DNA of 64,000 bases from Alnus glutinosa (taxonomy: Eukaryota > Streptophyta > Magnoliopsida > Fagales > Betulaceae), in the NCBI RefSeq assembly GCF_958979055.1, contig NC_084886.1:3739001-3803000 (forward strand), read 5' to 3'. The notes beneath the pieces were generated by a model that did no database searches, was not told the origin of the DNA, and saw only the letters and a list, made by a program, of their open reading frames with translations. The position numbers and the translations under genes were made by a program. Shown one piece after another: positions 1 to 10,911 of this stretch (the first letter of the stretch is position 1; every line of letters begins with the position of its first letter).

Positions 1-114
1 TTCCGATAATATTATTTGGCCTCAAAGACTAGAGCAAATTTTAGTAACCGTCCGCCCATCCAAAGCAAGAGGAATCCACCCATAACACTACAAAAATGCA
101 TGCAAATAGCCACG

Positions 115-350
115 TGCAGTTTGACACGTGTACAGTGTCGTACACGTGTCAAACAGTTAGACACGTGCATTTTGACACGCGTGATACGCGTGTCAAATGT
201 GCATGTCACGAACTGCACAATTTGACACGTGTATGAAAATACTCGTGTCAAAACGGTTTGACACGTGTATTCTAATACACGTGTCAAATTGCTTTTTTTT
301 TAAAAAAAAAAAAAATTCTAAATTGTTAGCCACGTGTATACATACACGTG
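115..350. repeat. Left subterminal CACGTG palindrome array of the CACTA element
   Basis: Repeated short units of the form TTGACACGTGTA and its inverse, separated by 10-20 bp spacers, with CACGTG or CGCGTG cores. They mirror the array at the other end of the element. Confidence 0.8.
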
Positions 351-611
351 GCTAAATGTATTGCTTTAAAAAAAAAGAAAATTGACACATGCAGAACCAG
401 TTTCGAAACTTGTTATTTTAAAATATTGCTAAAATATTGCTATTTAAAATATTGCTATTTAAAAGAAAATTGTTATTTAAAATATTGCTAAAATCAAAAA
501 TATTGAATATTGCTATACGAATTCGAAACACATGCAGAACCAGTTTCGAAACTGGTTCACTTAGAACTGGCCGGTGGTCGTCCACTTAGAACTGGCCGGT
601 GGTCCGGTATT

Positions 612-860
612 GACGAGAGAGAGAGAGAGAGCGAGAGACAGAGAGGGCGAGAGAGAGAGAGATAGAGCGAGAGACAGTGTTGACGTACGGAGAGCGAGAG
701 ACAGAGAGCGAGAGAGTGAGAGAGAGCGAGAGACAGAGACAGAGAGGCGAGAGAGCGAGAGACAGAGAGCGAGAGAGTGAGAGAGAGCGAGAGACAGAGA
801 CAGAGAGAGTGACAGAGAGCGAGAGACAGAGAGCGAGAGAGTGAGAGATCGAGAGTGGGT
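612..860. repeat. GA-rich simple/tandem repeat inside the CACTA element
   Basis: Imperfect GAGA/GAGACAGAGAGCGA repeats, including two near-identical blocks of about 70 bp (around 690-760 and 755-825). A second, shorter GA tract lies at 1135-1200. The apparent ORFs on both strands here are low-complexity Arg/Glu or Ser/Leu strings and are not genes. Confidence 0.85.
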
Positions 861-1138
861 TGGAGTGGCTGTGAACCTGCGTGAGAGGGAGGGCTGATCG
901 GCTCGGTGAGCTCAGGGGAACCCAGCCCTGCCCCCACCTCGCCGAGTTCCACTCCAGGAACGGCGCAAAGCCGTTCCGGGCCCTACAGAACTGCCTCCGA
1001 GTGAAACCACCCAGCAGGTACGCTGCAGTCCGACGGAACCCGACTGACTTCCGGCGGCTCCAGTGATCTTCCAGCGAAACCCGTGAGGAGAGGATACCAG
1101 AACCGCGACCCAGCCGGCCCTCCGGCGTGACCCCGCCA
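861..1138. other. GC-rich block inside the CACTA element, possible captured host sequence
   Basis: About 280 bp of markedly GC-rich, non-repetitive DNA lies between GA-rich tracts in an otherwise AT-rich element. Its base composition differs from every other part of the element. It has no recognisable protein domain. Capture of host gene or promoter pieces is known in CACTA elements, but the origin here is inferred from composition only. Confidence 0.4.
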
Positions 1139-1384
1139 GAGACAGAGACAGAGAGGCGAGAGAGAGAGGTGAGAGCGCGCAGAGAGAGAGAGAGAGAGAG
1201 TACTGTATAAAACAAAAAAAAAAAAAAAAAAAAAAAAATTCTTTTTGAATGCTCATCAGGTGGGCGCGGGATAACTCCCGCGCGCCTACCTACACCATTC
1301 CGGGACGTGTATTTAAATACACGTCCCCAATTGTTAAAATTCTATTTAATTAAAAAAAAAATTATATTTGAAAAAAAATAACAT

Positions 1385-1770
1385 TTTGACACGTGTATTT
1401 AATACACGTGTCTAATTGGACACGCGTATTTAATACACGTGTCTAATTGGACACGTGTATTTAATACACGCGTCCAATTGGACACGCGTATTAAATACGC
1501 GTGTCCAATTGTTGAAATTCTATTTAATAAAAAAAAAATTATATTTAAAAAAATAACAGTTTGACACGTGTATTTAATACGCGTGTCCACACGCGTATTA
1601 AATACACGTGTCAAATTGGACGCGTGTATTTAATACGCGTGTCCAATTGGACACGTGTATTACATACACGCGTCCAATTGTGGCGGCTGTACAATTAGAC
1701 ACGTGTCTCATAAGACACGTGTCAAATTAGACGCGTATCTACAGTAACCGGTACTGTAGACACGCGTCCA
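1385..1770. repeat. Right subterminal CACGTG palindrome array of the CACTA element
   Basis: At least ten alternating units with ACACGTGT or ACGCGTGT cores joined by ATTTAAT and AATTGG spacers. Many units are themselves perfect dyads. It is the counterpart of the left array. Confidence 0.8.
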
Positions 1771-1794
1771 ATTGTCAGTATTTTTGTAGTGTAA

Positions 1795-3005
1795 CCTCAC
1801 ACAAGCATTTTTATTTTTATTTTTATTTTGTATTAACCACCTAAGACATTTACTTTTCATTTTGGACTTTTTTTTGAGGTTTTTTTTTTAGCTTCTTTTT
1901 AGCTAGAGAGAGAGAGATATGAAGGGGAGCTAGCTACGGCTATAAAAAGAGGGGGAGAAAGAAAATTAGGCATTAGGTTTTCATTTTCTATTGCTTTCCC
2001 TAAACGAAATGATATCATTTTGTGATTAAATCCCAAAATGATGTTTGTTATATATAGGTAGGCGGAGACAGATATTGTCTATCCATATTCTGCTATATAT
2101 ATATATCCCTCTACATATCAAATATGATATCCATCCACTCAGTATTAGAGGCTACAAATTCACCCGTACTTCATGCGAATTGGCAGACACCCACCTACAG
2201 TTCTTATAAAAGTAAGAATAAAATTGTCTAACAAAATGTAAAATGATAATTATACCATTAATTTTACAAAGACCGAATACTCTCTCGTTTATTTGAACCG
2301 GAGAAGATCCGTATCCCCTGGGCTGTGTACCATGAGGCCTGCAGTTAAGTGTGGCGTGGTGGGAATCGCCAGTAGTATTTGGTTGTTTACTTGCATGCAT
2401 ACCCCAAAAAGCTTAGACAAAGATTAGGCCAATCTTGAGCGGAAACCAGACGGTGGTCTCAGGCAAAGCCCAATCACTTGATAGGCCTCCGAAGTTCCCT
2501 TAATTTATTCAAGCTTTCAATTAACCCCGTCCAGTTCCAACGACGAGCTCTCTCTTTTATTTCTTGTCTAAGCTCCCAATGATGCGGTCTCAACTCCCCA
2601 AACAAAATGGGCCCATTCTGGACAACAAAATAGCTCCGATTGTCTAAAGTGACCCAATCAAACTGGGGATTTTCACTGCCGAGAGGCTGTTTTTGGACGG
2701 CGCGTGTTTCTCACGCGCCTCTCAGGACGGCTCCCACCCCTCATCGGTCATCCACCCAATTCTCTGCAGTTGTTGTTAGTTTTTGTTTTATGTTTTGTCT
2801 CCTTCTCTTTTTGTTTACTTTTGTTGTTTTGGTATTTTGGTCATTGTGACTTAATATACTTATGAAATCACCTTTAATGGTGACCCCAGTTTTGTAGCAT
2901 CCGTGCCTCGAGCTAAAGAATCCGCATCTTTGAAAGTATTGTCCCCACGTATTTTTGTTCTTAGTTTCAATTTTAGGTTGCACAGACTCTCTTGTTGTTG
3001 TGTTT

Positions 3006-3060
<55 letters not shown>

Positions 3061-3460
3061 GAAGGAAACCACCAAAAATAATAAATCAAGAATTAAAGTG
3101 AGACGAAAATGTTTTGGTACTATTGATAAAGTGTCACATCCTATATAGAGGACGATGCCACTCGGCAGTTACGGGAGTGAGAGGGGCGTTATTTACTCCC
3201 CGACTGGCGGCTTCCTAACAATATAATAATTTTAAAAAAATAAAAATCGTCGTTTTTCCGTAAGGGATAAGGGCAAGGGGCCCCCTTCATTGAATGCACC
3301 GGATCTCATTGTATCGGGGCGGTCGTTTCTTTCGGATTCTCATAACAAACTTTGACTTTCATCATCTTGACAAGAAACGGGGGGGCACTCTCAGTTTCTT
3401 GATAAGATATTATTTAGTACACATTTGTCACTTCTAAGATAAGGCATCATCCACAAGTCG
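1795..3460. other. Intergenic stretch, no supported gene
   Basis: Holds a TATA-like CTATAAAAAGA near 1939 with no gene behind it, short GC-richer islands (about 2280-2370 and 2640-2760) without recognisable coding content, a poly(A) run at about 3015-3057, and a piece at about 3133-3225 with the look of a retrotransposon or repeat fragment. Open frames here are short and unconvincing. Confidence 0.5.
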
Positions 3461-3826
3461 ATGCATTTGATAGTATCTATTTTAAATGAAATTTTAAGAT
3501 TTAAAATTGTGTATTTAATGTTGTATATCAATAAAAGTATAAATTTTGGTGCTTATTATGTGGTATATTGGGCCGTAGCTAGATTTAATTCTAGCTGCAT
3601 TCCCACTTCCTCCAGTTTTTATCTACCTCATGTTCCTTTTGTCAGTGGCACTAATCCTACGAGCACTGTTGCTCCCCTTTTAAATCATTAGTTGTTGTTT
3701 ATTTGTAACGTATCTATATAAAAAATAAAAATAAAAATATTAATATGTTTTTTAAACTTTAAATCCTGACAATAAAATAGATAGCATCCATTTTTCATTT
3801 GAAATGGAAATGATCTTATTCCATCA
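3461..3826. mobile_element. Degenerate MITE copy, interrupted by unrelated DNA
   Basis: The left part (TATTTTAAATGAAAT followed by a TTGTATATC block) and the right part (a CATTTGAAATGG block near 3798) match, with drift, the two arms of the better preserved MITE at 29818-30030. The centre (about 3550-3720) is different and includes a short TC-rich open stretch that may come from another element. Confidence 0.45.
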
Positions 3827-3956
3827 TCCACTAGTTCATATATTGAGCTCGTTTGGTTAGGAAAAATTTACGGCGTATTTTTTTTTTTTTTATTTGTGAT
3901 GTGACATAAAATTAAATGTAGTTTTTAAGTATTTTAAATTTTGAGTTATTTACTAA

Positions 3957-4392
3957 TATTTAGAGAAATTTCACTTAATTCTTTTAAATTGTCGCATTTT
4001 TTGCAATTATCCTTATAAACTTAAAAATTCTCAATTTAATGTATTCATTTTTCAAAATTTTTCAATTTCACTTATCTATTAGGATTTTCGTTAAATCCTA
4101 GCATAAAAATACCATTCTTTTTTTAAGAAAAAAAAAATTGTAAGGATTTAGGAGTTGATCATAATTTAATGAAATTTGTAAAAATACTCACACTTGAATA
4201 TTTGAAATTTTTTTTATATAAATATTTTAAAAAAACATATGTATTTTAAAAAATTTGGCTAGATTTAATAGAAAATCTTAATGAAATTATAAAATTTAAA
4301 AAATTGATATACTAAATTGAAAGTTTTTTAAGTTTATAAAAGTAATTGCAAAATAAACAACAATTCAGAAAGTTAGAGTAAAGTCTCCCCTT
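3957..4392. mobile_element. Foldback MITE, AT-rich (family shared with 25945-26375)
   Basis: The two halves are inverted copies. The left half has GAAATTTCACTTAATTC, a TTGCAATTATCC block and a CAATTTAATGTAT block. The right half carries their complements in reverse order and ends near AAGTCTCCCC. A second member of the same family lies inside intron 3 of the carbonic anhydrase gene. No protein is encoded. Confidence 0.6.
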
Positions 4393-4395
4393 TAT

Positions 4396-6025
4396 ACTCA
4401 TACGAACAGAAAAGCCAAAGCCAAAAAAATAAAAAAAAAAAAACTATTATAGAAAGTGGTACAATTACAATGATGTAAGCTCACTGCTTCGGATAAGGAT
4501 CTCCATGGTGATTGCCCATGCAATTCGAACAACGAATTATAAAATATTTTAATCCCAGTCTACCACTAAGGATGAATATTGGAAAATTGCTAGTTGTAAT
4601 TAAATTAAACAACTCTTTCGCAGCAAGTCTTGGGGAGAACGTGCATGAAAGGGTCTTATTTGCCTTTGTTTATGAACACGGGTGAATCGTGATTTTGACC
4701 GCCCCGGCCCCCTCACTTCCATGGATTTGGAATGTTCTTCTTCGGTCATCAATGGCGGTCAAAGGGACTGCTATTACTTGCCCAATTTGGTCGTAGAACG
4801 AAAGCGTGACCGGGTTTCTTCGAAGATGGCAGGGCATACGAGACCGTAACTATTAGATTTGTCAACGGAGTTGGTTCTACAAAAAGTCTCCCTTCCTGAA
4901 AAATTGACTTGGATTTGTGCTCCATATATTGTTTGAATTGAAGTCTTTAGTTTATGGCTTGATCACCAAATAATTGCGATCCTTAATCCATAATTAAGGA
5001 ATTTCAGAAAAGTACGCAAATTCAGGGTGTAAACATAGAATTAATATATGTCGATGAGTCAACTAATTTAGTCTATTTATCTAATTGCATCATCCCTTAA
5101 TTAATAATTATGATAATCAAATAAGCAAAGGAGGTTCTATGACATCATCTCTTACGACAAGCTACAATGAATGCGAATGATTCTCAATGTTTAGAAAGCA
5201 AACAGAAAGAGAAAATACAATATAAAACAATTGGAATGGTTAGAGAGTTACTTTCACCACTAGATAAATTAGGTGAGCTAAAAAATTTATCAAATCACAG
5301 ACAAACAATTATGATAAATCTTTTATAAAAAATAAAAAAAAAATCAAGAATAATATTAAAATATATTATATATTATAACATTTCTTTAAAACTCAAAAAG
5401 CTTTCAATTGATTTTGAAATAAAAATTAAATCTAATTTTATTTTCGTATGACATTTTTTTTAAAAAAAAAAAATTATTGCAGGGGTCTGAATCCTTGTCC
5501 ATCAATTTTGATACGAATAAAAATATCTGAAACATTCTGAACCAATAATATACATTTCAAAGTCATTTTTTCAAAAAAATAAAGAAAAAGAAGAAAAGAA
5601 GCAAGTATATTTCATTATTTCAAAAGACAGTTTGTATATTTTTGTATATCACTTTTTTAAATCAATCATTGAATTTGTAAGTCTTACAAAGATTCACATA
5701 TGAGTCCTACAGATCTAATAATTAATTTTAAAAAAAGATGTACAAAATATATACAAATGATATGCATGTAACATATCTCAAAGACATAAGTCTCGCTCCA
5801 TATTCCTACAACCCGACACAACAGTGACATAGGTCCTTTTCCTTTCAAAAGAAACCAAGATCTTAGATATGGGCCATATAGCCATCCCCCCTAGAAGTGG
5901 GAAGGGACGGTGACAGACTGAGAATAGATGATCACGAGGTTTACGTACTTTGTTTCTCCTCCTAGTCCTGTTTAGGTTGTATTGTGTCTAATCAACCTAC
6001 AGATATGGAAAATGTAATTAATGTG
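4396..6025. other. Intergenic stretch, nothing identified
   Basis: AT-rich DNA with short homopolymers. I see no open frame with family resemblance, no RNA gene and no clear terminal repeats. Confidence 0.5.
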
Positions 6026-6757
6026 AGGGTTAAACATACTTTCGATCTCTGAGCTTTGAAAATTTTCTGAATTTTGAAAATTTTATTTTTTATTCTTTAA
6101 ATTTCAACTCGTATTACAAATTAATTTGAAAATTTTATTTTTTAATTTTTAAATTTCAATTCGCATTACAGATAATATTTTTATTTTAAAAAAATATGAA
6201 ATTAGTACCTTAATCAAGTTTTTCAACAGCCTACCAGGAGGGTTGACACATGTTTTAGTATAAAAAAATAAAAAATATAATTAATGTAAGGGTTTGCCCA
6301 TAAAAGTGGTCGAACCACTCCAAAAGTCAAAACCCATCAAATTTTTTTTTAAGAAAGTTTGCCTATAGAGGGTCGGCTTGGGGGTGGCCGAACCACCCTC
6401 ATGGCCACCCCCAAGAGCCAAAAACCCTTGACAATTTTTATTTCTTTTTATTATTATTTTTTTTTTCTGCCATGGGGTGGCTCGGTCACCCCAAACCGGT
6501 TAAGAGGGTCTTGGCAGCCACCCCTCTTTTTTTCTTTTTCTTTTTTTTTTTTCAATTTTTTTTAAGTTTTTAATATTTTAATTAATTTTTAAAGATTTTT
6601 TTATATTAAAACACGTGTCAACCCTAATGGGTTGACACCTGGAGGGCTGTTAGTTTTTGGACGAAAAACTTGATTGAGGTACCATTTATGATGCAAATTG
6701 AAACTCAGGTACTAAAAAATAAAATTTTCAAAACTTAGGGAACAAAATTGTATTTAA
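6026..6757. mobile_element. Foldback element with inverted arms and GC-rich palindromic core
   Basis: The left arm (about 6026-6170) and the right arm (about 6677-6757) are inverted copies (GGGTTAAA...TTTGAAAATTTT against AAAATTTTCAAA...TTTAACCC). The core at 6375-6520 contains nested dyads, the clearest being GGGGGTGGCCGAACC followed after CACCCTCAT by GGCCACCCCC. This composition is common in plant MITE-like repeats. No coding content. Confidence 0.6.
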
Positions 6758-6902
6758 CCCTTAATGTGATATAAAGTTGGACTATAAAGGATACCATCTA
6801 TGATGCAAATTGAAACTCAGGTACTAAAAAATAAAATTTTCAAAACTTAGGGACCAGAAGTGTATTTTTAACCCTTAATGTGACATAAAGTTGGACTATA
6901 AG
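6677..6902. repeat. Tandem duplication of the foldback element edge plus flank
   Basis: Positions about 6677-6788 and 6789-6902 are near-identical direct copies of about 112-115 bp. They include the right arm of the preceding element and about 30 bp of flank (AATGTGATATAAAGTTGG in copy one, AATGTGACATAAAGTTGG in copy two). Confidence 0.8.
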
Positions 6903-6978
6903 TGGTAGCTCAATCGGCTGAGGACCACGCCTCATAAAACGGAGGTTAATAGTTCGAATCCTCCATCCCCTCTTGTGT
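6902..6978 (+). mobile_element. tRNA-derived SINE
   Basis: An A-box-like TAGCTCAATCGGCTGAG (about 6906) and a B-box-like AGTTCGAATCC (about 6951) sit at tRNA spacing, followed by CTTGTGTAGATATG and an A-rich tail. The paired arms of a functional tRNA are not all formed, so I call a SINE rather than a tRNA gene. A related copy in opposite orientation lies at 18078-18170. Confidence 0.65.
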
Positions 6979-7034
6979 AGATATGTAAAAAAAGAAAAAA
7001 ATAAATAAATAAATTAGAAGAATTTATATGAAAA

Positions 7035-7475
7035 TGTTAAAATAAATAAATAAATAAAATAAAATAAAATTATATTGGAGTAAGTTTTTTTTTTAAAAAA
7101 AATTAAATAATAAAAAAAATGTTGATGTGATATAAAAAATAAAAAAAGTTAATAATATTTTAAAATTGATTTTTTTTTAGAGAAGTAAAAACAAGAGAAG
7201 GGAGAGGGGGAGAAGATTGTCAAACGGGGCCAAAATTACAGCCATGTGTTTGGAAAAAATTGTTGAGTTGAAATGATTGATGTGATATAAAATAAAAATA
7301 ATTTTTATGAAAAAAAATAAATTGTTTTGTAGTGATTTTTTTTATTTAAATAATAATAAAAAATTATTAATGTGATATAAAAAACGAAAAAAAGTTAAAA
7401 TATTTTGAAGCGGATTTTTTTGAAAAAGAAAAATATATATGAAGGGAAATAGGGAATGTTTTGAAGCTTACCAAA
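7035..7475. mobile_element. AT-rich MITE (hAT-like appearance)
   Basis: Contains several TGATGTGATATAAAA blocks and a TTGTAGTGATTTTTTTTA block. The inverse of the same blocks (TTTTATATCACATCA, AAATTCACTACAA) occurs at 22235-22560, so the two are copies of one family. Superfamily assignment is a guess from the overall look. Confidence 0.5.
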
Positions 7476-7693
7476 CACCCCCGCATTACCCACCAAATGT
7501 CACAATTCACAAACTCGCAGGCCCCGTTACGTTAGCATAGCTCTTACATCATCCATGAGTCATGAGTAATTACACCCCCCAGGCCCCATCTCTGGAATCT
7601 GATCCGTTAACGACATCAGTGACAATAGGATTCACGATCCTCCTTTCTGACCCTTGACTCCCAAACAAAAGTCCTTCCAGAACCTACAAAGAA

Positions 7694-7729
7694 ACACGTG
7701 GGCAAATCCGCGTGTATGCGGACACGTGG
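7694..7729 (+). promoter_or_regulatory. Two ABRE/G-box sites (ACACGTGG) upstream of the DUF1645 gene
   Basis: Two identical ACACGTGG motifs at 7694-7701 and 7722-7729, about 370-400 bp upstream of the start codon. This is the consensus bound by ABF/AREB bZIP factors, and paired ABREs commonly give abscisic-acid or stress response. Function here is inferred. Confidence 0.5.
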
Positions 7730-8024
7730 TCCTTGTGAGCCAAGCAACAGAGGGTCCATAGACAGATAGACTCCCACAGCAACCGTCAAAATGGGAAGGC
7801 CAGAGACGTAAATAGTAAAAATACCTCACACGCTCACCGATATTTCGGACCGCCCGCCAATACCTGGGGCGGGGCCCGCTTTTACGCGCTATCGCTACTC
7901 GCTTTCTTGTCTTTGTTAACGTGAATTAATAATTTGTTTCTTCCCGTTCAAGCTTAACAACTTCGTATTTGTCTCCCTCAAACACCAACCACCTTATTTA
8001 AACACCAGCGGATTCAAAATAGGC

Positions 8025-8032
8025 TATATATA
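8025..8032 (+). promoter_or_regulatory. TATA box of the DUF1645 gene
   Basis: TATATATA lies 59 bp upstream of the ATG at 8091, so transcription should start around 8055-8065 with a short leader. Confidence 0.6.
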
Positions 8033-8090
8033 CCCTCCTCCGCCTTCCTTGCCTCATTCATTGAAGTATTTGGAAAAGAATTTTAAAAAA

Positions 8091-8999
8091 ATGCAAGCGG
8101 GTTCGGTGTTAGCACTCTCTCCGGCCTTTAATCTCTATCCACCTGCGAGAGGATATACAGAAGTCGCGGATAAAGTTAGCGAAGATTTCGGCGCAAAGCT
8201 CAAACTCGAGGCTTTTGGTTGCGAGTCTGGGGATATGGAAAACAAAGAAGCCTCCAAAATCGAAGCTTTGGATGAGAAACTAGTAGATGGAGGTGAAAAC
8301 GGCAAAGAGGAAGGGGAATACGATGACGATGACGACGAGTTCTCGTTTGCTTGCGTGAATCCCGACGGGTCGCCGATTTCTGCGGACGACGCATTCGCTG
8401 ACGGCCAGATCCGGCCGATATTCCCGCTCTTCAACCGAGATCTCCTTCTCGCCGACGCTTACGACGGTGATTCGAAGCCTGAGGAGGATTCTTCCTCGGC
8501 TAACCGACCGCCGCTAAGGAATTTCTTCGTCGAGGAGCGCGATACTCCGTCGTCGTCGACGACCTCGGAGTCAGACGAGCTGGTGGGAGCCCCCTCCGGG
8601 CCGTTCTGCGAGTGGTCCGGCAAGGCGGAGCTCAGCAAGAAGAGCAACTCCACGGGGTTTTCGAAGATCTGGAGGTTCCGGGACTTGGTTCGACGGAGCA
8701 ACAGCGACGGCCGCGATGCCTTCGTGTTCCTGAGCCATTCGTCGGCGAGCGCAAAGCCAAGCAGCGAACCAACGACGGAGGCTAAGAAAAGCGACGTCGT
8801 TGAGAAGAAGGAGAAGGTGGAAAAAGTGGAGGTGAAGAGGGTAGTGAGGGGTGCTAAAACGGCGTCGTCAGTGCACGAAGCGCACTACGTGAATAACAGG
8901 GCGAAGAGGGAGGGAGATAAGCGGAAATCTTATTTGCCGTACAGGGTTGGATTTTTCACGAATGTGAACGGGTTAAGCAGGAATGTGCATCCCTTCTAA
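8091..8999 (+). CDS. DUF1645 family protein
   Basis: Single-exon gene encoding 302 residues. The first in-frame ATG is at 8091, preceded by an A-rich leader. The frame stays open upstream to 8049 but has no earlier ATG. The family (DUF1645, Pfam PF07816) is plant-specific, and some members have been linked to growth and stress tolerance; the biochemical function is unknown. Visible hallmarks are an acidic run before EFSFACVNPDG (about residue 82), the DAFADGQIRPIFPLFN block, the basic block WRFRDLVRRSNSDGRDAFVF (about residue 191) and the conserved C-terminus with YVNNRAKREGDKRKSYLPYR and GFFTNVNGL. The region from about residue 225 to 255 is Lys/Glu-rich. No signal peptide or membrane segment is seen. 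The coding sequence is much richer in GC than its flanks. Paired ABREs and a TATA box lie upstream. Confidence 0.9.
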   Translation: MQAGSVLALSPAFNLYPPARGYTEVADKVSEDFGAKLKLEAFGCESGDMENKEASKIEALDEKLVDGGENGKEEGEYDDDDDEFSFACVNPDGSPISADDAFADGQIRPIFPLFNRDLLLADAYDGDSKPEEDSSSANRPPLRNFFVEERDTPSSSTTSESDELVGAPSGPFCEWSGKAELSKKSNSTGFSKIWRFRDLVRRSNSDGRDAFVFLSHSSASAKPSSEPTTEAKKSDVVEKKEKVEKVEVKRVVRGAKTASSVHEAHYVNNRAKREGDKRKSYLPYRVGFFTNVNGLSRNVHPF

Positions 9000-10911
9000 T
9001 TAAGCGCGATGCTAATTTTTATTAATTAATTTTTTGGGATTTGTTGGGTCTCATTTGTTGAATAATTAATTAATTTATGTAAATACAAGCGGAGTAGAAG
9101 TATTCCGTATTTGTAGGGGTTTTCGAATTCTCAGCTCTGCATCTAGTATTTAATATTCATGTTAACGTGAATATTATCAGTTATAATTGCAACTATATTT
9201 TTGTTATTGAGGAAGTAGGCTTATTGAATTCTCTCCTGTGCTACAATCTTCCTGTGCATTTTTAAATTCATCTAAAATAATAATAATAATAATACATTGG
9301 CTTCACGTGCCGAGAATAATGTTTCTAATATACAAATCAACTCTTAACACAAATATTTTACAAAAGCTGATAGAAATAAAGTCCAAAACTCAGTAGATCA
9401 ACGGTTGTTACAAAATATATATATATATATATATACAATGACTACTAAATCTTTGTCTTTGTCACTTTAATTGTGTGATGTATTTGTAGGATGTTTATTT
9501 GGTATATGATTTTATTATTTAATTAAATAGAGTTAAATCTCTCAACTTAACTCGCTATTTGGGTATAAGAAATTCACAATCCTATTCATCAATTTTAGGT
9601 ATTGCCCATTGATGGCAGACGAATTCCAAGTGGAGCCATTAATGTTGGGGACCTCAATTATTGGTCATCTTTTATGATTTTACTCTCTCTTTTGCAAGGA
9701 CAGGCCTTGCATTAATAATGGCACGTGAAGAGGGAGCTGATGAATAATGAAAGAAAAGAAACATCATGGAAATTCACGTTATTTTCTTATAAAATCAACT
9801 TTATATTAAAAAAATAATAATAATAATAATAATAAAATAAAAATTATGTCTCTAAATAGTACATTTTAAAATTATTATTTTTAAATTGAATTAGGAGGTG
9901 GAAGTGAGAAAGACGAACTTGGTGAGAAGTTGCTCAGACAAAAAGAACTGTGGTGGCCGGGAAGTTTCCGCGTGGAGGAGGAAACTTTTCAGAGCTTGTT
10001 TTTTTTTTTGGATGGAGTGGGGTCCACTTGCTTTCTGCTTTTGGGAAATTTCTTGCAGCCTTACTACATGTACGTAGCTCTGTAGCAGTTCCTGGGCCCC
10101 AACCAAACCCCACAGCTCGGCCCATTCTCTCCAAACTTCTACCATTCCCATTTAAGCTCCTAATTAACCATTGGAGAGAAAATGTTTCCTTAAAAAATAG
10201 AAATTTTTTTAAAAGAACCAGTTCATTTGAACAGGAGAGGATTCAGTTCCATAGGAGGCAGTGTAGATGCACATGGGATATTTCTTCATTTCTCACATTA
10301 GCTTAACTAGCATAAAAAACTAATTGCAACTCATATACCCAAACCAAGTCAGTCTATGTTTTTTCCCATCTATAGAGAGTCAGAGACAACATATGGAAAC
10401 TCAAAAGCAAGCATTAAAATAAGAACAAAGTTTTCTTCCAACCTGGTCTATGAAGCTGACATGTATCCAATATGCAAGTCACTCTCACATGCATTTTTAA
10501 AACAACATTGAGGGAAACCCCACACATTTTGAAAACATGTTAGCTTAATAGACTCGGTTAGAGAAAAACCGTCCTTAAAAAAAAAAATCTATTTAATAGT
10601 TTTTGTTCCTTGAAAACCTTATTACAAGGCAGAATCTAATGCAGTGACAGGGATATAACAAAAAAAAAAAAAAAAAAAGTGCAACTCATCTGTTCTTTTC
10701 ATTATTGTTAGCAAGTAGCAACTGTTATTTACATATTCCCACTAAATATGCACACACACTTAACAGGAAGGCATTATTCGTGTCACATTTGTACATATCA
10801 GCCAAGCTCTGTTGCAAGGAGCAACTCAGGTCACCACCCTGTCTACTAATACCTACAAACCTGTCAACAATGCACAATACATACAGACCAGTATTTCTGG
10901 ATGTAAGCATA
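9000..10911. other. Intergenic stretch between the DUF1645 gene and the AMSH-like gene
   Basis: Begins with the DUF1645 3' region. Contains a (TA)n tract near 9415-9435, AAT repeats near 9278 and 9815, and a GC-richer patch at 9890-10150 that has overlapping open frames on both strands but no family I recognise. The last few hundred bases are probably the 3' UTR of the AMSH-like gene on the minus strand. Confidence 0.45.

Larger units (their letters stand above)
86..1791. mobile_element. Non-autonomous CACTA (En/Spm-type) DNA transposon
   Basis: The left end reads CACTACAAAAATGC and the right end is its near-perfect inverse (GTATTTTTGTAGTG), so the terminal inverted repeats match over about 12-13 bp and begin with the CACTA signature. 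The element is flanked by a perfect 3-bp target duplication TAA (83-85 and 1792-1794), the length expected for CACTA elements. It is 1706 bp long and has no transposase ORF, so it must be mobilised in trans. Both subterminal regions (about 115-350 and 1385-1770) are packed with ACACGTGT-type palindromes, which resemble the subterminal transposase-binding repeats known in this superfamily. The middle is a GA-rich microsatellite and a GC-rich block unlike the ends. Confidence 0.88.

Noticed and set aside
557..1256. Several ORFs on both strands over the GA-rich region
   Set aside because: Translations are Ser/Leu or Arg/Glu strings produced by the GA microsatellite inside the CACTA element; no domain.
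1930..1990. Promoter with TATA-like CTATAAAAAGA
   Set aside because: No gene follows within a plausible distance on the plus strand.
3461..3691. 76-codon ORF with a Ser/Pro-rich end
   Set aside because: It spans a degenerate MITE and unrelated sequence; the resemblance to Copia is too weak to claim.
6902..6978. tRNA gene
   Set aside because: A- and B-box-like parts are present, but the acceptor stem and other arms do not pair properly and the tail is SINE-like.
9891..10306. Overlapping ORFs of 66-118 codons on both strands
   Set aside because: No family resemblance, no consistent frame preference, and no splice or promoter signals that favour one strand.
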